Shown here in pieces: positions 8,209 through 15,914 of a DNA stretch of 64,000 nucleotides (within the stretch, counting starts at the first letter, position 1; every line of letters starts with the position of its first letter). The notes beneath the pieces were generated by a model. The model worked only from the letters and a program-made list of their open reading frames with translations. It was not told where the DNA came from and did not search any database. Source of the stretch: Paenibacillus montaniterrae (GTDB taxonomy: Bacteria; Bacillota; Bacilli; Paenibacillales; Paenibacillaceae); assembly GCF_018403185.1 (NCBI RefSeq), contig NZ_BOSE01000004.1, positions 62,001 to 126,000 of the forward strand. The letters run 5' to 3'. The position numbers and the translations under genes were made by a program.

Positions 8209-8910
8209 ATGGATATCACTTCAGCAGAATGGTGGCTTTCGTTGCTGAACATTATCTTTATTGATCTTGTGCTTGCTGGCGATAACGCAATCGTCATCGC
8301 ACTAGCTGCTCGCAACCTGCCAGCTGATAAACAAAAAAAAGCAATTATTTGGGGAACAGTCGGGGCCATTACGATACGAATTTTAGCTACGCTGTTAGTT
8401 GTAAGGCTGCTCGATTTGCCGTGGCTGCATCTTGCTGGCGGCCTTCTGCTAATATGGATTGCCTTCAAGCTGCTTGTCCAAGAGGATCAGCATGATGATA
8501 TTAAAGCCGGAACAACATTATGGCAGGCGATTCGCACCATCATCATTGCCGACGCCGCAATGGGCATTGACAACGTCATCGCAGTAGCTGGTGCAGCCAG
8601 CGGCCATATGATGCTTGTCGTCATCGGCTTGATCATTAGTGTGCCGGTTGTCGTATGGGGCAGTACGCTTTTCATAAAACTGGTGAACCGATTCAACTGG
8701 ATTCTTTATATAGGTGGAGCCGTACTGGCCTTCACAGCTGCTAAAATGATTACGGGCGAAAAAGCCAAGGTGCTGGACCTTAAATCATTTTTTGAAAGTC
8801 ATAATACCTTGTATTGGATTTTCATTATCATCGTAATTGCGCTCGTGCTGGTAAGCGGCTATGTCGTAAACAAGCGCAAGCAAGAAAAACAATCACACGC
8901 AGCATCATAA
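8209..8910 (+). CDS. TerC/YjbE family integral membrane protein, copy 2
   Basis: A 233-residue paralogue of the gene at 6725, with the family motifs VLAGDNAIVIA (about residue 20) and GIDNVIAVAG, seven hydrophobic helices and a C-terminal charged tail (NKRKQEKQSHAAS). The likely role is membrane handling of a divalent metal such as Mn2+. ATG 8209 follows AAGGAGG (8193-8199) at 9 nt; an in-frame ATG at 8176 has no site. I looked for a yybP-ykoY manganese riboswitch upstream and did not find its conserved sequence. Confidence 0.87.
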   Translation: MDITSAEWWLSLLNIIFIDLVLAGDNAIVIALAARNLPADKQKKAIIWGTVGAITIRILATLLVVRLLDLPWLHLAGGLLLIWIAFKLLVQEDQHDDIKAGTTLWQAIRTIIIADAAMGIDNVIAVAGAASGHMMLVVIGLIISVPVVVWGSTLFIKLVNRFNWILYIGGAVLAFTAAKMITGEKAKVLDLKSFFESHNTLYWIFIIIVIALVLVSGYVVNKRKQEKQSHAAS

Positions 8911-9003
8911 TGAACTCCAAGCTCTTAGCAACTGCATGACCGAGCTTCAAGTCATACTATGCTAAACTTCAACCCAATATACTTAAGAAACTCTGCAAAT
9001 ACA

Positions 9004-9065
9004 AAAGCACCTATCGCTTACAACTGCCTGGTTACCAGCAGCAGTTGAAGCAATAGGTGCTTTTT
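9004..9065 (+). terminator. Strong terminator of the second terC gene
   Basis: Long stem AAAAGCACCTAT..CAACTGC / GCAGTTG..ATAGGTGCTTTTT with small internal mismatches; the T-run TTTTT lies at the plus-strand end. It is 94 nt past the terC stop. Confidence 0.85.
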
Positions 9066-9320
9066 GGGCTAAAAGTATGTGAAAGTAAACTCGGGATTGT
9101 CTGCAATTCTCTAAGCAAGCGTAAAGAAAAGGTATAAAGAATCTGAGTAACGCTAAATGATCGGATTAGCGTCGCTGGAAATTCTAATGAATATTCATAA
9201 CCTTAAGAACAGCAAACAGCCTCAACTACAGTGAAAACCGCCAAATAAGACGCTGTACATTCATTAGAGTAGAGAAAACGACTTTAATCACAAATAACGT
9301 TATCCAGATTCATTAGCGAC
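9066..9320. other. Gene-free AT-rich spacer
   Basis: No open frame with a ribosome binding site. There is a small hairpin GCTAA-N9-TTAGC near 9152-9173 and three scattered copies of CATTAG or its complement (around 9187, 9261 and 9311). Otherwise I see nothing. Confidence 0.5.
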
Positions 9321-9481
9321 AGCTGGGCTTTCAGGACCAAGAAGCTTGGACGCTAGTAGAAAACGAGGAGCGCAGCGTAGGCAATAAGCTACGTGAGCAC
9401 CGCAGTTTTCGCTAGCGTTCAAGATTCGACGCCGACTAAGCTACAACGCAAAACCGCATCATCAAAGTCCAGCTTTTTAAC
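9321..9481. repeat. Long palindromic repeat, copy 4 (end-trimmed)
   Basis: It starts at AGCTGGGCTTTCAGG, so the first eight bases of the left arm (GTTCAAAA) are missing, and the right arm reads CTTTTTAAC with one base lost. The core is intact: CTTGGACGCTAG / CGCTAGCGTTCAAG and apical CGTAG-GCAATAAG-CTACG. It abuts the 3' end of thiI (stop at 9488). Confidence 0.85.
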
Positions 9482-9487
9482 TTCCAC

Positions 9488-10708
9488 TTAAAACCAGTTT
9501 TCTTCATCTTGTGAAGCTTCATTATTATTCTCATTAAAGCTTAGCAGAATTGTTTCCGTGTTCTCCACTGCCTGCTTAATAAGCAGATCATAATCCTCCA
9601 TGCTATGCTCCACACGCTCGACGACACGCAAATTTGGATTGGTGCTTGGCGATTTCGGCAAAAACAATGTACAGCAATCCTCAAACGGCAAAATTGAAGT
9701 TTCGTACGTGTCGATTTGGCGTGCAATTTCAATAATTTCCTGCTTGTCCATCGTAATAAGCGGCTTGATCATCGGCAGCGTTGCGACGCGACCGATTACG
9801 TTCATGCTGGACAAGGTTTGGCTGGCAACCTGACCAAGGCTTTCCCCTGTTACGATACCGTTCGCTTTCACTTGCTCGGCCAGCAGTTCGGTAATGCGCA
9901 GCATAGCACGGCGCATTAGCGTAATCGTTAAGTTCTCCTGATTGCCGTGAGCAATCTTCGTCTGAATATCTGTAAACGGCACAAGGTGCAGACGAATCGG
10001 CACACCAGCATAATAGGAAAGACGGCGCGTCAACGTTTTTACTTTGTCTGTTGCCTGCTCGCTTGTAAATGGATAGCTGTGAAAATGCACGGCCTCAAGC
10101 TCCAAGCCTTTGCGCAAAGCGAGCCAGCCTGCAACAGGACTGTCGATACCGCCGGACAGCAGCAGCATCGCCTTACCGCTTGTTGCATATGGAAAGCCGC
10201 CAGCTGCAGGGATCGTCTCCCAATACAAATGAGTAGCTTCCTCATGAATATCAAGCTTTAGCTCAAGCTCGGGATGATGCACATCTACTCGCAATTCAGG
10301 ATAGCGCGGCAAAATATGACCGCCAACGAGATGATTCATCTCATGTGAGCCATGCGGGAAGCCTTTCCAGGCGCGCTTCGCATTAACTTTAAAGGTTGCT
10401 GGCTGCTTCTTAAGGGAAGCCATAATGTCGAGAGCCGCAGCTTGAATCGCTTCAAGCTCCGACGGCACCGAAATAACCGGGCTAACGGAAACGATGCCAA
10501 ACAAATCCTTCAAGCGATCTATAACAGGCTGATGAGGCGCGCCGTTAAGCAGCACATGCATGCGGCCATAGGTGCGCCAGTAGGTCACCTCAGGAAACGG
10601 CTTCATCGCCCGTTTTACAGATTTCAGCATTTTATCTTCAAATACTTTGCGATTGCGCCCTTTCATCGTCAGGTCGCCATATCGCAGTACGATACGATCA
10701 TAATTCAA
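9488..10708 (-). CDS. thiI: tRNA 4-thiouridine synthase / thiamine thiazole sulfur transferase ThiI
   Basis: A 406-residue protein: N-terminal ferredoxin-like part (MNYDRIVLRYGDLTMKGRNR), THUMP domain to about residue 165, and a PP-loop adenylation domain with LLSGGIDSPVAGW near residue 185. It adenylates U8 of tRNA and transfers sulfur from a partner cysteine desulfurase. The C-terminal rhodanese domain of enterobacterial ThiI is absent, as usual in Firmicutes. The start is a TTG overlapping the stop of the upstream desulfurase gene (TTGA), with AGGGGA ahead, so the two are translationally coupled. Confidence 0.95.
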   Translation of the reverse strand: MNYDRIVLRYGDLTMKGRNRKVFEDKMLKSVKRAMKPFPEVTYWRTYGRMHVLLNGAPHQPVIDRLKDLFGIVSVSPVISVPSELEAIQAAALDIMASLKKQPATFKVNAKRAWKGFPHGSHEMNHLVGGHILPRYPELRVDVHHPELELKLDIHEEATHLYWETIPAAGGFPYATSGKAMLLLSGGIDSPVAGWLALRKGLELEAVHFHSYPFTSEQATDKVKTLTRRLSYYAGVPIRLHLVPFTDIQTKIAHGNQENLTITLMRRAMLRITELLAEQVKANGIVTGESLGQVASQTLSSMNVIGRVATLPMIKPLITMDKQEIIEIARQIDTYETSILPFEDCCTLFLPKSPSTNPNLRVVERVEHSMEDYDLLIKQAVENTETILLSFNENNNEASQDEENWF

Positions 10709-11859
10709 TGTCTACTTCCCCTCTCAAGCGGTTTAAGTGATGCCACAATTTGCTGCAGAGCGAGCACCAGCTGATCAACATCCTGCTTCGTGTGCTCCTC
10801 GCCAAAGCTGATGCGAATGCCTCCCGCCGCTTCCTCGCGTGTTGCACCAATCGCCAGCAGCACACGGCTCGGCTTGTCGTCCTTGGATGAGCAGGCTGAA
10901 CGCGTAGAAGCTAATATCCCTTTTTGCTCCAGCATATGAATGATCACTTCCGGCTTCATTCCCGGATACGAAAAATGAACGATAAAAGGCGATTGCGGAG
11001 CTCCTCCATTCAGCTTTAGCTCAGCAATTTCGGCCAGCCTAGTCTTTAAATAAGCGGCCAGCTGCTCCACCTGCGCCGCAAGCTGCGGCTGCTTCGTGAT
11101 TGCCAGGCGCAGCGCCTTGGCACTTGCAACAATCGCAGCAATATTTTCTGTGCCTGCCCGCAGATCGAATTCCTGCGAGCCGCCAGCCTGCTGAGCAGCA
11201 AGCGGCAAGCCGTTGCGTACATAGAGGAAGCCAACACCGCGCGGTCCCCGCAGCTTATGAGCTGAGCCGCTGAGCAAATCAATGCCCCAGCCTTCAATAT
11301 CAATTGGCAGCTTGCCGATGCTTTGTACGGCATCGACATGGAACTTCAGCTTTGGATATGACTTTAACAGCTCGCCAATTTCGGCAATTGGCTGAATGGT
11401 TCCAAGCTCGTTGTTCACATGCATAATGCTGACCAGAATCGTATGATCGCGAATGGCCGACTTGACGTCTTCAAGCTGAACATGGCCTTCTCGGCTTACT
11501 GGAAGCTCGGTTATGTCAAAGCCTTCCTCTTTCAGCTGCTGCATCACCTCGTAAACCGACGCATGCTCAATGCTGCTGGTTATGATATGATTGCCGCGTG
11601 AGCGCAATGCTCTCGCAACTCCTTTAATCGCCAAATTATTTGACTCGGTCCCGCCAGATGTAAAAATCCAGCGTCCCTGCTTTGTATTCATAAGCTGACC
11701 AAGCTGTTCTCTTGCCTTTTCCAATAATCTGGCTGCCGCTACGCCGCCGCCATGCAGTGAAGATGGATTGGCATAGTGCTTGGTCATCACTTCCATCATC
11801 GTACGTACGACATCCTCATGCGGAGGCGTTGAGGCACAATGGTCAAAATAAAGCATCAT
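10705..11859 (-). CDS. Cysteine desulfurase (NifS/IscS family, ThiI partner)
   Basis: A 384-residue class V aminotransferase. The PLP lysine is K202 in SGSAHKLRGPRG, and the persulfide cysteine is C323 in STRSACSS. It takes sulfur from cysteine as a protein-bound persulfide. Its four-base overlap with thiI and the known Bacillus NifZ-ThiI pair indicate that it feeds 4-thiouridine formation in tRNA. Two consecutive ATG codons (11859 and 11856) follow GAAGGAA; either could serve. There is no adjacent iron-sulfur scaffold gene, which also argues against a general Fe-S role. Confidence 0.93.
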   Translation of the reverse strand: MMLYFDHCASTPPHEDVVRTMMEVMTKHYANPSSLHGGGVAAARLLEKAREQLGQLMNTKQGRWIFTSGGTESNNLAIKGVARALRSRGNHIITSSIEHASVYEVMQQLKEEGFDITELPVSREGHVQLEDVKSAIRDHTILVSIMHVNNELGTIQPIAEIGELLKSYPKLKFHVDAVQSIGKLPIDIEGWGIDLLSGSAHKLRGPRGVGFLYVRNGLPLAAQQAGGSQEFDLRAGTENIAAIVASAKALRLAITKQPQLAAQVEQLAAYLKTRLAEIAELKLNGGAPQSPFIVHFSYPGMKPEVIIHMLEQKGILASTRSACSSKDDKPSRVLLAIGATREEAAGGIRISFGEEHTKQDVDQLVLALQQIVASLKPLERGSRH

Positions 11860-11908
11860 CTATTCCTTCTTCCGTGCAGTTTCAATATACAACGTACAAT
11901 ATACAACA

Positions 11909-11970
11909 AAAACGGGAGCTGCGAAACCCCCACTCAAGCACCTTAACGTGGAAGCCGCATTCCCGTTTTC
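11909..11970 (-). terminator. Terminator of the lytic transglycosylase gene
   Basis: On the minus strand AAACGGGAATGCG and CGCAGCTCCCGTTT form the outer stem around a 30-nt internal region, followed by TTTTTGTTG. It starts a few bases past the stop. Confidence 0.7.
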
Positions 11971-11973
11971 TTA

Positions 11974-12696
11974 TTATGCCATAGCGGCATGAACTTTACT
12001 AATATAGCGCTGTGTTTCATCAGGCAGTGTGTGCAGCTTTTCCAGCAGCTGCTGCTCATTTGCAATACCAAGCCTGTCCACTCTTCCTGGACCGGCGTTA
12101 TAGGCTGCAAGCGCAACACTGACATGACCATTATATTTTTTCAGCAGCATCGCCAAATAGCGAGTGCCTCCATCTATATTTTGCACCGGATCAAATGAGT
12201 CCATTACGCCAAGCCCTCTCGCAGTACCATCCATAAGCTGCATTAATCCTTTTGCTCCCGCTGGAGAAACGGCGTTCGGATTGAAGTTTGACTCCGTCTG
12301 GATAACGGCTTGAATCAAATCAGCGCTAACACCGTACTTATTGGCAGCTGCTTCAATAATTGCATCAAAGCTGCTGTTGACCGAGCTGCTCGTTAGCAAA
12401 GCTGAGCCTGCTTCTGCTGCCGCGATGCCGCTGTATACAGGGCTCGCTTCGAACTCTCCATAGCGCTGCACATAGCTGATGCCTTTCCCGGCTGCCTGCA
12501 ATTGTCCCCATATTGGCTGCTGTTCGCCTTGCACGCCTTCCGCCAGCCTGGGGTCCCAAACTTTTATGTCAGCCTGGCCTTGCAGCACATGCTCAAACGT
12601 TGACTGATTACGACTGGCTGTTTTTTTCCCCGTGTAATAATCAAGCTGCGACCTTAACTGCTGAAGATTAGCTGCTTTCATCGCATTTGCATCCAT
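11974..12696 (-). CDS. Lytic transglycosylase, SLT domain
   Basis: A 240-residue protein with an unstructured N-terminal half and a C-terminal SLT domain (about 108-240). The catalytic glutamate is E135 in IQTESNFNP, followed by the GAKGLMQLM motif and the closing AYNAGPGRV. It cleaves the MurNAc-GlcNAc bond with 1,6-anhydro formation. No signal peptide or membrane helix is visible, which resembles Bacillus YjbJ. ATG 12696 is chosen because GTGGAGG lies 7 nt upstream; the frame's earlier ATG (12714) overlaps that site. Confidence 0.88.
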   Translation of the reverse strand: MDANAMKAANLQQLRSQLDYYTGKKTASRNQSTFEHVLQGQADIKVWDPRLAEGVQGEQQPIWGQLQAAGKGISYVQRYGEFEASPVYSGIAAAEAGSALLTSSSVNSSFDAIIEAAANKYGVSADLIQAVIQTESNFNPNAVSPAGAKGLMQLMDGTARGLGVMDSFDPVQNIDGGTRYLAMLLKKYNGHVSVALAAYNAGPGRVDRLGIANEQQLLEKLHTLPDETQRYISKVHAAMA

Positions 12697-12780
12697 CTGA
12701 TTTCCTCCACTCATGCGTTGCTATTACAATTTATATCGAAAAATCCGGTATTTTTTTAAAGAGCAAAATGAGTCAAACAT

Positions 12781-12789
12781 AGTATACCA
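12781..12789 (-). promoter_or_regulatory. Extended -10 promoter candidate for the lytic transglycosylase
   Basis: On the minus strand TGG-TATACT forms an extended -10 element about 85 nt before the start codon. There is no good -35 hexamer at 16-18 bp. Confidence 0.45.
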
Positions 12790-12969
12790 TATTTTAGCTT
12801 ACGTATAGTAAAATAAAATCAACAGTAAAATTTAACCAATAATTGCGCAAATTAAAGATAATGAGCGAAAACCGGATGCTATACGGGTAAAATACCGCTG
12901 TTTGCTCCTTTATTTCGCCTTTTCACGCCCTTTACACCTTAATTACGCGGATTCACAAGCTTTCTTAAG

Positions 12970-12999
12970 TTGATAGGGAACTGTTTTATTCGCTATAGT
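12970..12999 (+). promoter_or_regulatory. Sigma-A promoter of the CNNM/CBS gene
   Basis: TTGATA (12970) and TATAGT (12994) are separated by 18 bp, 48 nt before the start codon. Confidence 0.65.
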
Positions 13000-13047
13000 A
13001 TACAATAAGGAATAAAATTTAAAGATAAAGGATAGTGAAGATTAGAA

Positions 13048-14364
13048 ATGGACATAGGTCTGAAGTTATTCATGATTGCTTTATTAATTTTTTTAACTGG
13101 ATTTTTCGTTGCAGCCGAGTTTGCAATCGTTCGGGTTCGCTCAAGTCGAATTGATCAACTGGTGCTAGAAGGAAAAAAAGGAGTCTTTTCAGTTCAAAAA
13201 ATTACAAGTAATCTGGATGCTTACTTATCCGCCTGTCAGCTCGGTATCACTTGTACCGCATTAGGTCTTGGTTTTCTTGGTGAGCCTACCGTCGAAGCGA
13301 TTTTAACACCAGTATTCCATGATCTTGGTATGCCAACAAGTCTGAGCCATCCATTATCGATCGGTATCGCATTTATTGTCATTACCTTTTTGCATGTCGT
13401 TGTCGGCGAGCTTGCCCCGAAAACATGGGCCATTCAAAAAGCGGAGCAAATATCCTTCCTGATTGCACGACCGCTTATTTTATTTTACAAGGTGTTGTTT
13501 CCGTTTATCTGGACTTTAAACGGCTCAGCCAATGCACTTGTCAGAATGTTCGGATTAAAGCCTGCCAAGGAGCATGAGGAAGCGCATTCGGAAGAAGAAA
13601 TTCAAATCATTTTGAATGAAAGCTATCAGAGTGGAAAAATCAACAACACGGAATATGGCTATGTAAGCCGCATCTTTGCCTTCGACGAGCTGCTGGCAAA
13701 AGAAATTATGGTGCCCCGCACCGATATGGTTTGCCTGTACACCAATAACTCCTTGGAAAAAAATCTCGAGATTATTCGCAAGGAGCAGTACACCCGCTTC
13801 CCGGTTGCGATGGAAAGCAAGGACAACATCGTCGGGATGATTAATACGAAGCAATTGTTTCTTGAGTACAATAAGGGTGATTTTGATCTTAAGTCACTGA
13901 TCCATCCTGTATTGAGCGTATCAGAGGTTACTCCAGTCAAAACGCTGCTTAAGCGGATGCAGCTGGAAAGGGTGCATATTGCAATCCTAGTCGATGAATA
14001 CGGCGGAACTTCAGGTCTTATCACGATAGAAGATATTATAGAAGAAATCGTTGGTGAAATTCGCGACGAATTTGACACTGACGAGCGTAAGGAAATTGAG
14101 CTGCTGGATGAAAATTGTTATTTGCTGGACGGCAAGGTTCTGCTTAATGAGCTGCATGCTCTAACCGGTGTTTCCTTCGAGGAAGAGGAAGTTGAAACGA
14201 TTGGCGGCTGGATTTACAGCAACCTGCAGGAGCCAAAGCCAGGCAAAAAGCTGGAATATGAGCACTTAACGTTTATCGTACGCGAAACGAGCAAAAACCG
14301 CATTCGTAAAATTGAGATGCAAATTAATGAGCGAACAGAAGCGACAAGTGAAGAAACTGCCTAA
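13048..14364 (+). CDS. CNNM-type transporter/hemolysin family protein (DUF21, CBS pair, CorC_HlyC)
   Basis: A 438-residue membrane protein. The DUF21/CNNM domain (about 1-190, four helices, starting FLTGFFVAAEFAIVRVR) is followed by a CBS pair (about 205-330, with EIMVPRTDMV and VDEYGGTSGLITIEDIIEEIVGEI) and a C-terminal CorC_HlyC domain. Relatives such as Bacillus YhdP/MpfA are Mg2+ or Na+/Mg2+ exporters. The family label 'hemolysin' is historical. The ribosome binding site is weak (GGATAGTGAAG). It has its own promoter and terminator. Confidence 0.92.
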   Translation: MDIGLKLFMIALLIFLTGFFVAAEFAIVRVRSSRIDQLVLEGKKGVFSVQKITSNLDAYLSACQLGITCTALGLGFLGEPTVEAILTPVFHDLGMPTSLSHPLSIGIAFIVITFLHVVVGELAPKTWAIQKAEQISFLIARPLILFYKVLFPFIWTLNGSANALVRMFGLKPAKEHEEAHSEEEIQIILNESYQSGKINNTEYGYVSRIFAFDELLAKEIMVPRTDMVCLYTNNSLEKNLEIIRKEQYTRFPVAMESKDNIVGMINTKQLFLEYNKGDFDLKSLIHPVLSVSEVTPVKTLLKRMQLERVHIAILVDEYGGTSGLITIEDIIEEIVGEIRDEFDTDERKEIELLDENCYLLDGKVLLNELHALTGVSFEEEEVETIGGWIYSNLQEPKPGKKLEYEHLTFIVRETSKNRIRKIEMQINERTEATSEETA

Positions 14365-14408
14365 TGAAGGCATATTGCAATCATATTAAATCATATTGAA
14401 ATCATGTT

Positions 14409-14455
14409 AGCTATGCATACCATGCTATAAAAAGCTGGGTGTGCATAGCTTTTTT
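14409..14455 (+). terminator. Terminator of the CNNM/CBS gene
   Basis: 13-bp stem AGCTATGCATACC / GGTGTGCATAGCT (one G-T pair) followed by TTTTT. Confidence 0.85.
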
Positions 14456-14540
14456 ATAAGCGGAGGAGCAAAATAGTAGAGCTATTTGAATATGCAGTTT
14501 GTATTAAATTTTCGGAAAATTTAATCTTTGCAAAGAGGTC

Positions 14541-14569
14541 TTGATTTCTTTTATTTTCTATGTGATAAT
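14541..14569 (+). promoter_or_regulatory. Promoter of the tRNA-Thr pair
   Basis: TTGATT (14541) and GATAAT (14564) are 17 bp apart with TGT just before the -10; the first tRNA base is 28 nt downstream of the -10. Confidence 0.65.
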
Positions 14570-14596
14570 ACCTTTTGTGTTCGACGAATTTGTTGT

Positions 14597-14672
<76 letters not shown>

Positions 14673-14694
14673 TTCGCAAACTACATATCGCTGC

Positions 14695-14770
<76 letters not shown>

Positions 14771-14783
14771 TTTACGACGAATG

Positions 14784-14814
14784 CTTCTTCTGCCGCTGGC
14801 GAAGAAGTTTTTTT
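14784..14814 (+). terminator. Terminator of the tRNA operon
   Basis: CTTCTTC / GAAGAAG stem followed by seven Ts. Confidence 0.85.
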
Positions 14815-14840
14815 GCATCTTGACCACCAGTGAGACAAAT

Positions 14841-14867
14841 AAAAAACTGCCGCGCAAAGCGACAGTT
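14841..14867 (-). terminator. Terminator overlapping the stop of the small membrane protein gene
   Basis: On the minus strand AACTGTCGC / GCGGCAGTT followed by TTTTTATTTG. The first arm includes two bases of the stop codon at 14866-14868. Confidence 0.8.
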
Positions 14868-15000
14868 AGTGAATTTCTTCTTTATCCGTTTCATCCCATT
14901 TTTTAGAATAGGCCTTTTTCGTAACCCAAAGCGTGATCCAGGTAATTAGGGCTATAATGACAATACTAAAAAACCAAACTGAACCCGGTACATCAGCCAT
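14866..15000 (-). CDS. Small single-helix membrane protein (44 aa), unknown
   Basis: The 44-residue product MADVPGSVWFFSIVIIALIT... has one membrane helix (about 7-27) and a charged Lys/Asp/Glu tail. The start is clear: ATG 15000 is preceded by GAAAGGAGGGGGAGC, and a terminator overlaps the stop, so this is a real monocistronic gene despite its size. I do not recognise a family; the topology suits a small regulator or subunit of a membrane complex, but nothing nearby names a partner. Confidence 0.75.
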   Translation of the reverse strand: MADVPGSVWFFSIVIIALITWITLWVTKKAYSKKWDETDKEEIH

Positions 15001-15096
15001 TGCTCCCCCTCCTTTCTCATCTACTGTCAGTGTACACGAAATCGCCAACGAAATTATATGGAAATTTGAACAATTTTCGAACGAAGGAGAATTGAT

Positions 15097-15315
15097 ATGG
15101 AATTCAGACTTGATTTGCTGGAAACCAAAATTGAATTTTATGAAGCTTTTACACTACAAGAGCTGGAGGCCAAAATCGCCCAGCAAATTGACAACAATAA
15201 AGCGCTTATGCTTGAGCCTGCCGCAGTTCAGCATCAAGCCGTTTTTCATCCGCTGCATGAAAAGATGCTGTATACCGCGTGCGTACATTATAAATTGCGA
15301 TCAAGCCGCTCATAA
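15097..15315 (+). CDS. Small conserved protein, DUF2536-like (72 aa)
   Basis: A soluble 72-residue protein starting MEFRLDLLETKIEFYEA, with a central LEAKIAQQIDNNKALML helix and a C-terminal strand pattern (MLYTACVHYKLR). This matches my memory of DUF2536 proteins of Bacillus (YrzA type), of unknown function. ATG 15097 follows GAAGGAG at 7 nt. It diverges from the 44-residue membrane protein gene, with only 96 nt for both promoters. Confidence 0.7.
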   Translation: MEFRLDLLETKIEFYEAFTLQELEAKIAQQIDNNKALMLEPAAVQHQAVFHPLHEKMLYTACVHYKLRSSRS

Positions 15316-15331
15316 TTACCTCTATATAATG

Positions 15332-15376
15332 AAGCGCTCAGTATCGTCATTATGATGACCAAACTGAGCGCTTTTA
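15332..15376. terminator. Convergent terminator hairpin
   Basis: Perfect 11-bp arms AAGCGCTCAGT / ACTGAGCGCTT, with TTTTAAAT on the plus strand. It lies between the DUF2536-like gene and the converging lipoprotein gene and probably serves both. Confidence 0.7.
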
Positions 15377-15386
15377 AATAGGTGTA

Positions 15387-15914
15387 TTAAAGCAGCGTAA
15401 CCTCTTTACTCCAGATTAACTCATTCCCTTGTTCATCAGTAAAGGTAAAGCTGACTTTCCCGGTTTCACCGGCTAATGCTTTATCGTAGAAAAAGCCCAT
15501 AAACTGACCATTTCCACTAATATAAAAGCCATTCTCGCCGTTGGCACCGTGCTCTATCGCTTCCTGTAAGCTGTTTACAACAGAAAGATTAGCCGAGCTC
15601 CATTCCATTGACGTTAAAGCATAGCCATCGGGGCGTTTTTGCACAGAAAAGTCAAAGCTGTTCCGGTCGCCTTCAATCGGTTTTTCAGTTTGATCAATGA
15701 CAATATGAATATCATCGCTGCTCGCTGCTGGCTCCATCGTTGGCTCTGCCTTGTCCTCATTCGCTGGCAGCTGCGACTCATTTGCCGACGGTGTGCTTGG
15801 AGTGCTTGGAGCGCTTGGAGTACCTCCGTTTGCCTCATTATTAGGCGTGCCGCACCCACTCAGCATAATTGCCAAGGCGATAAAGCCAATTAAGCTTTTA
15901 GTTTTCATGTTCAT
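15387..15914 (-). CDS. Lipoprotein coupled to the sensor kinase gene
   Basis: A 175-residue lipoprotein: signal peptide with lipobox MLSGC (Cys near residue 20), a low-complexity linker of Pro/Ser/Thr repeats (GGTPSAPSTPSTPSAN), then a mostly beta domain of about 110 residues with no family I recognise. ATG 15914 has AAGGAA 7-8 nt upstream. The gene starts inside the last 17 nt of the histidine kinase gene, so translation is coupled and the protein probably works with that system, as a sensor accessory or target at the membrane. This is inferred from position only. Confidence 0.8.
   Translation of the reverse strand: MNMKTKSLIGFIALAIMLSGCGTPNNEANGGTPSAPSTPSTPSANESQLPANEDKAEPTMEPAASSDDIHIVIDQTEKPIEGDRNSFDFSVQKRPDGYALTSMEWSSANLSVVNSLQEAIEHGANGENGFYISGNGQFMGFFYDKALAGETGKVSFTFTDEQGNELIWSKEVTLL

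Larger units (their letters stand above)
12697..13047. other. Divergent intergenic region with promoters only
   Basis: A 351-nt AT-rich stretch between the transglycosylase gene (minus) and the CBS-domain gene (plus). It holds the two promoter candidates listed separately. I see no small gene, repeat or riboswitch in it. Confidence 0.5.
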
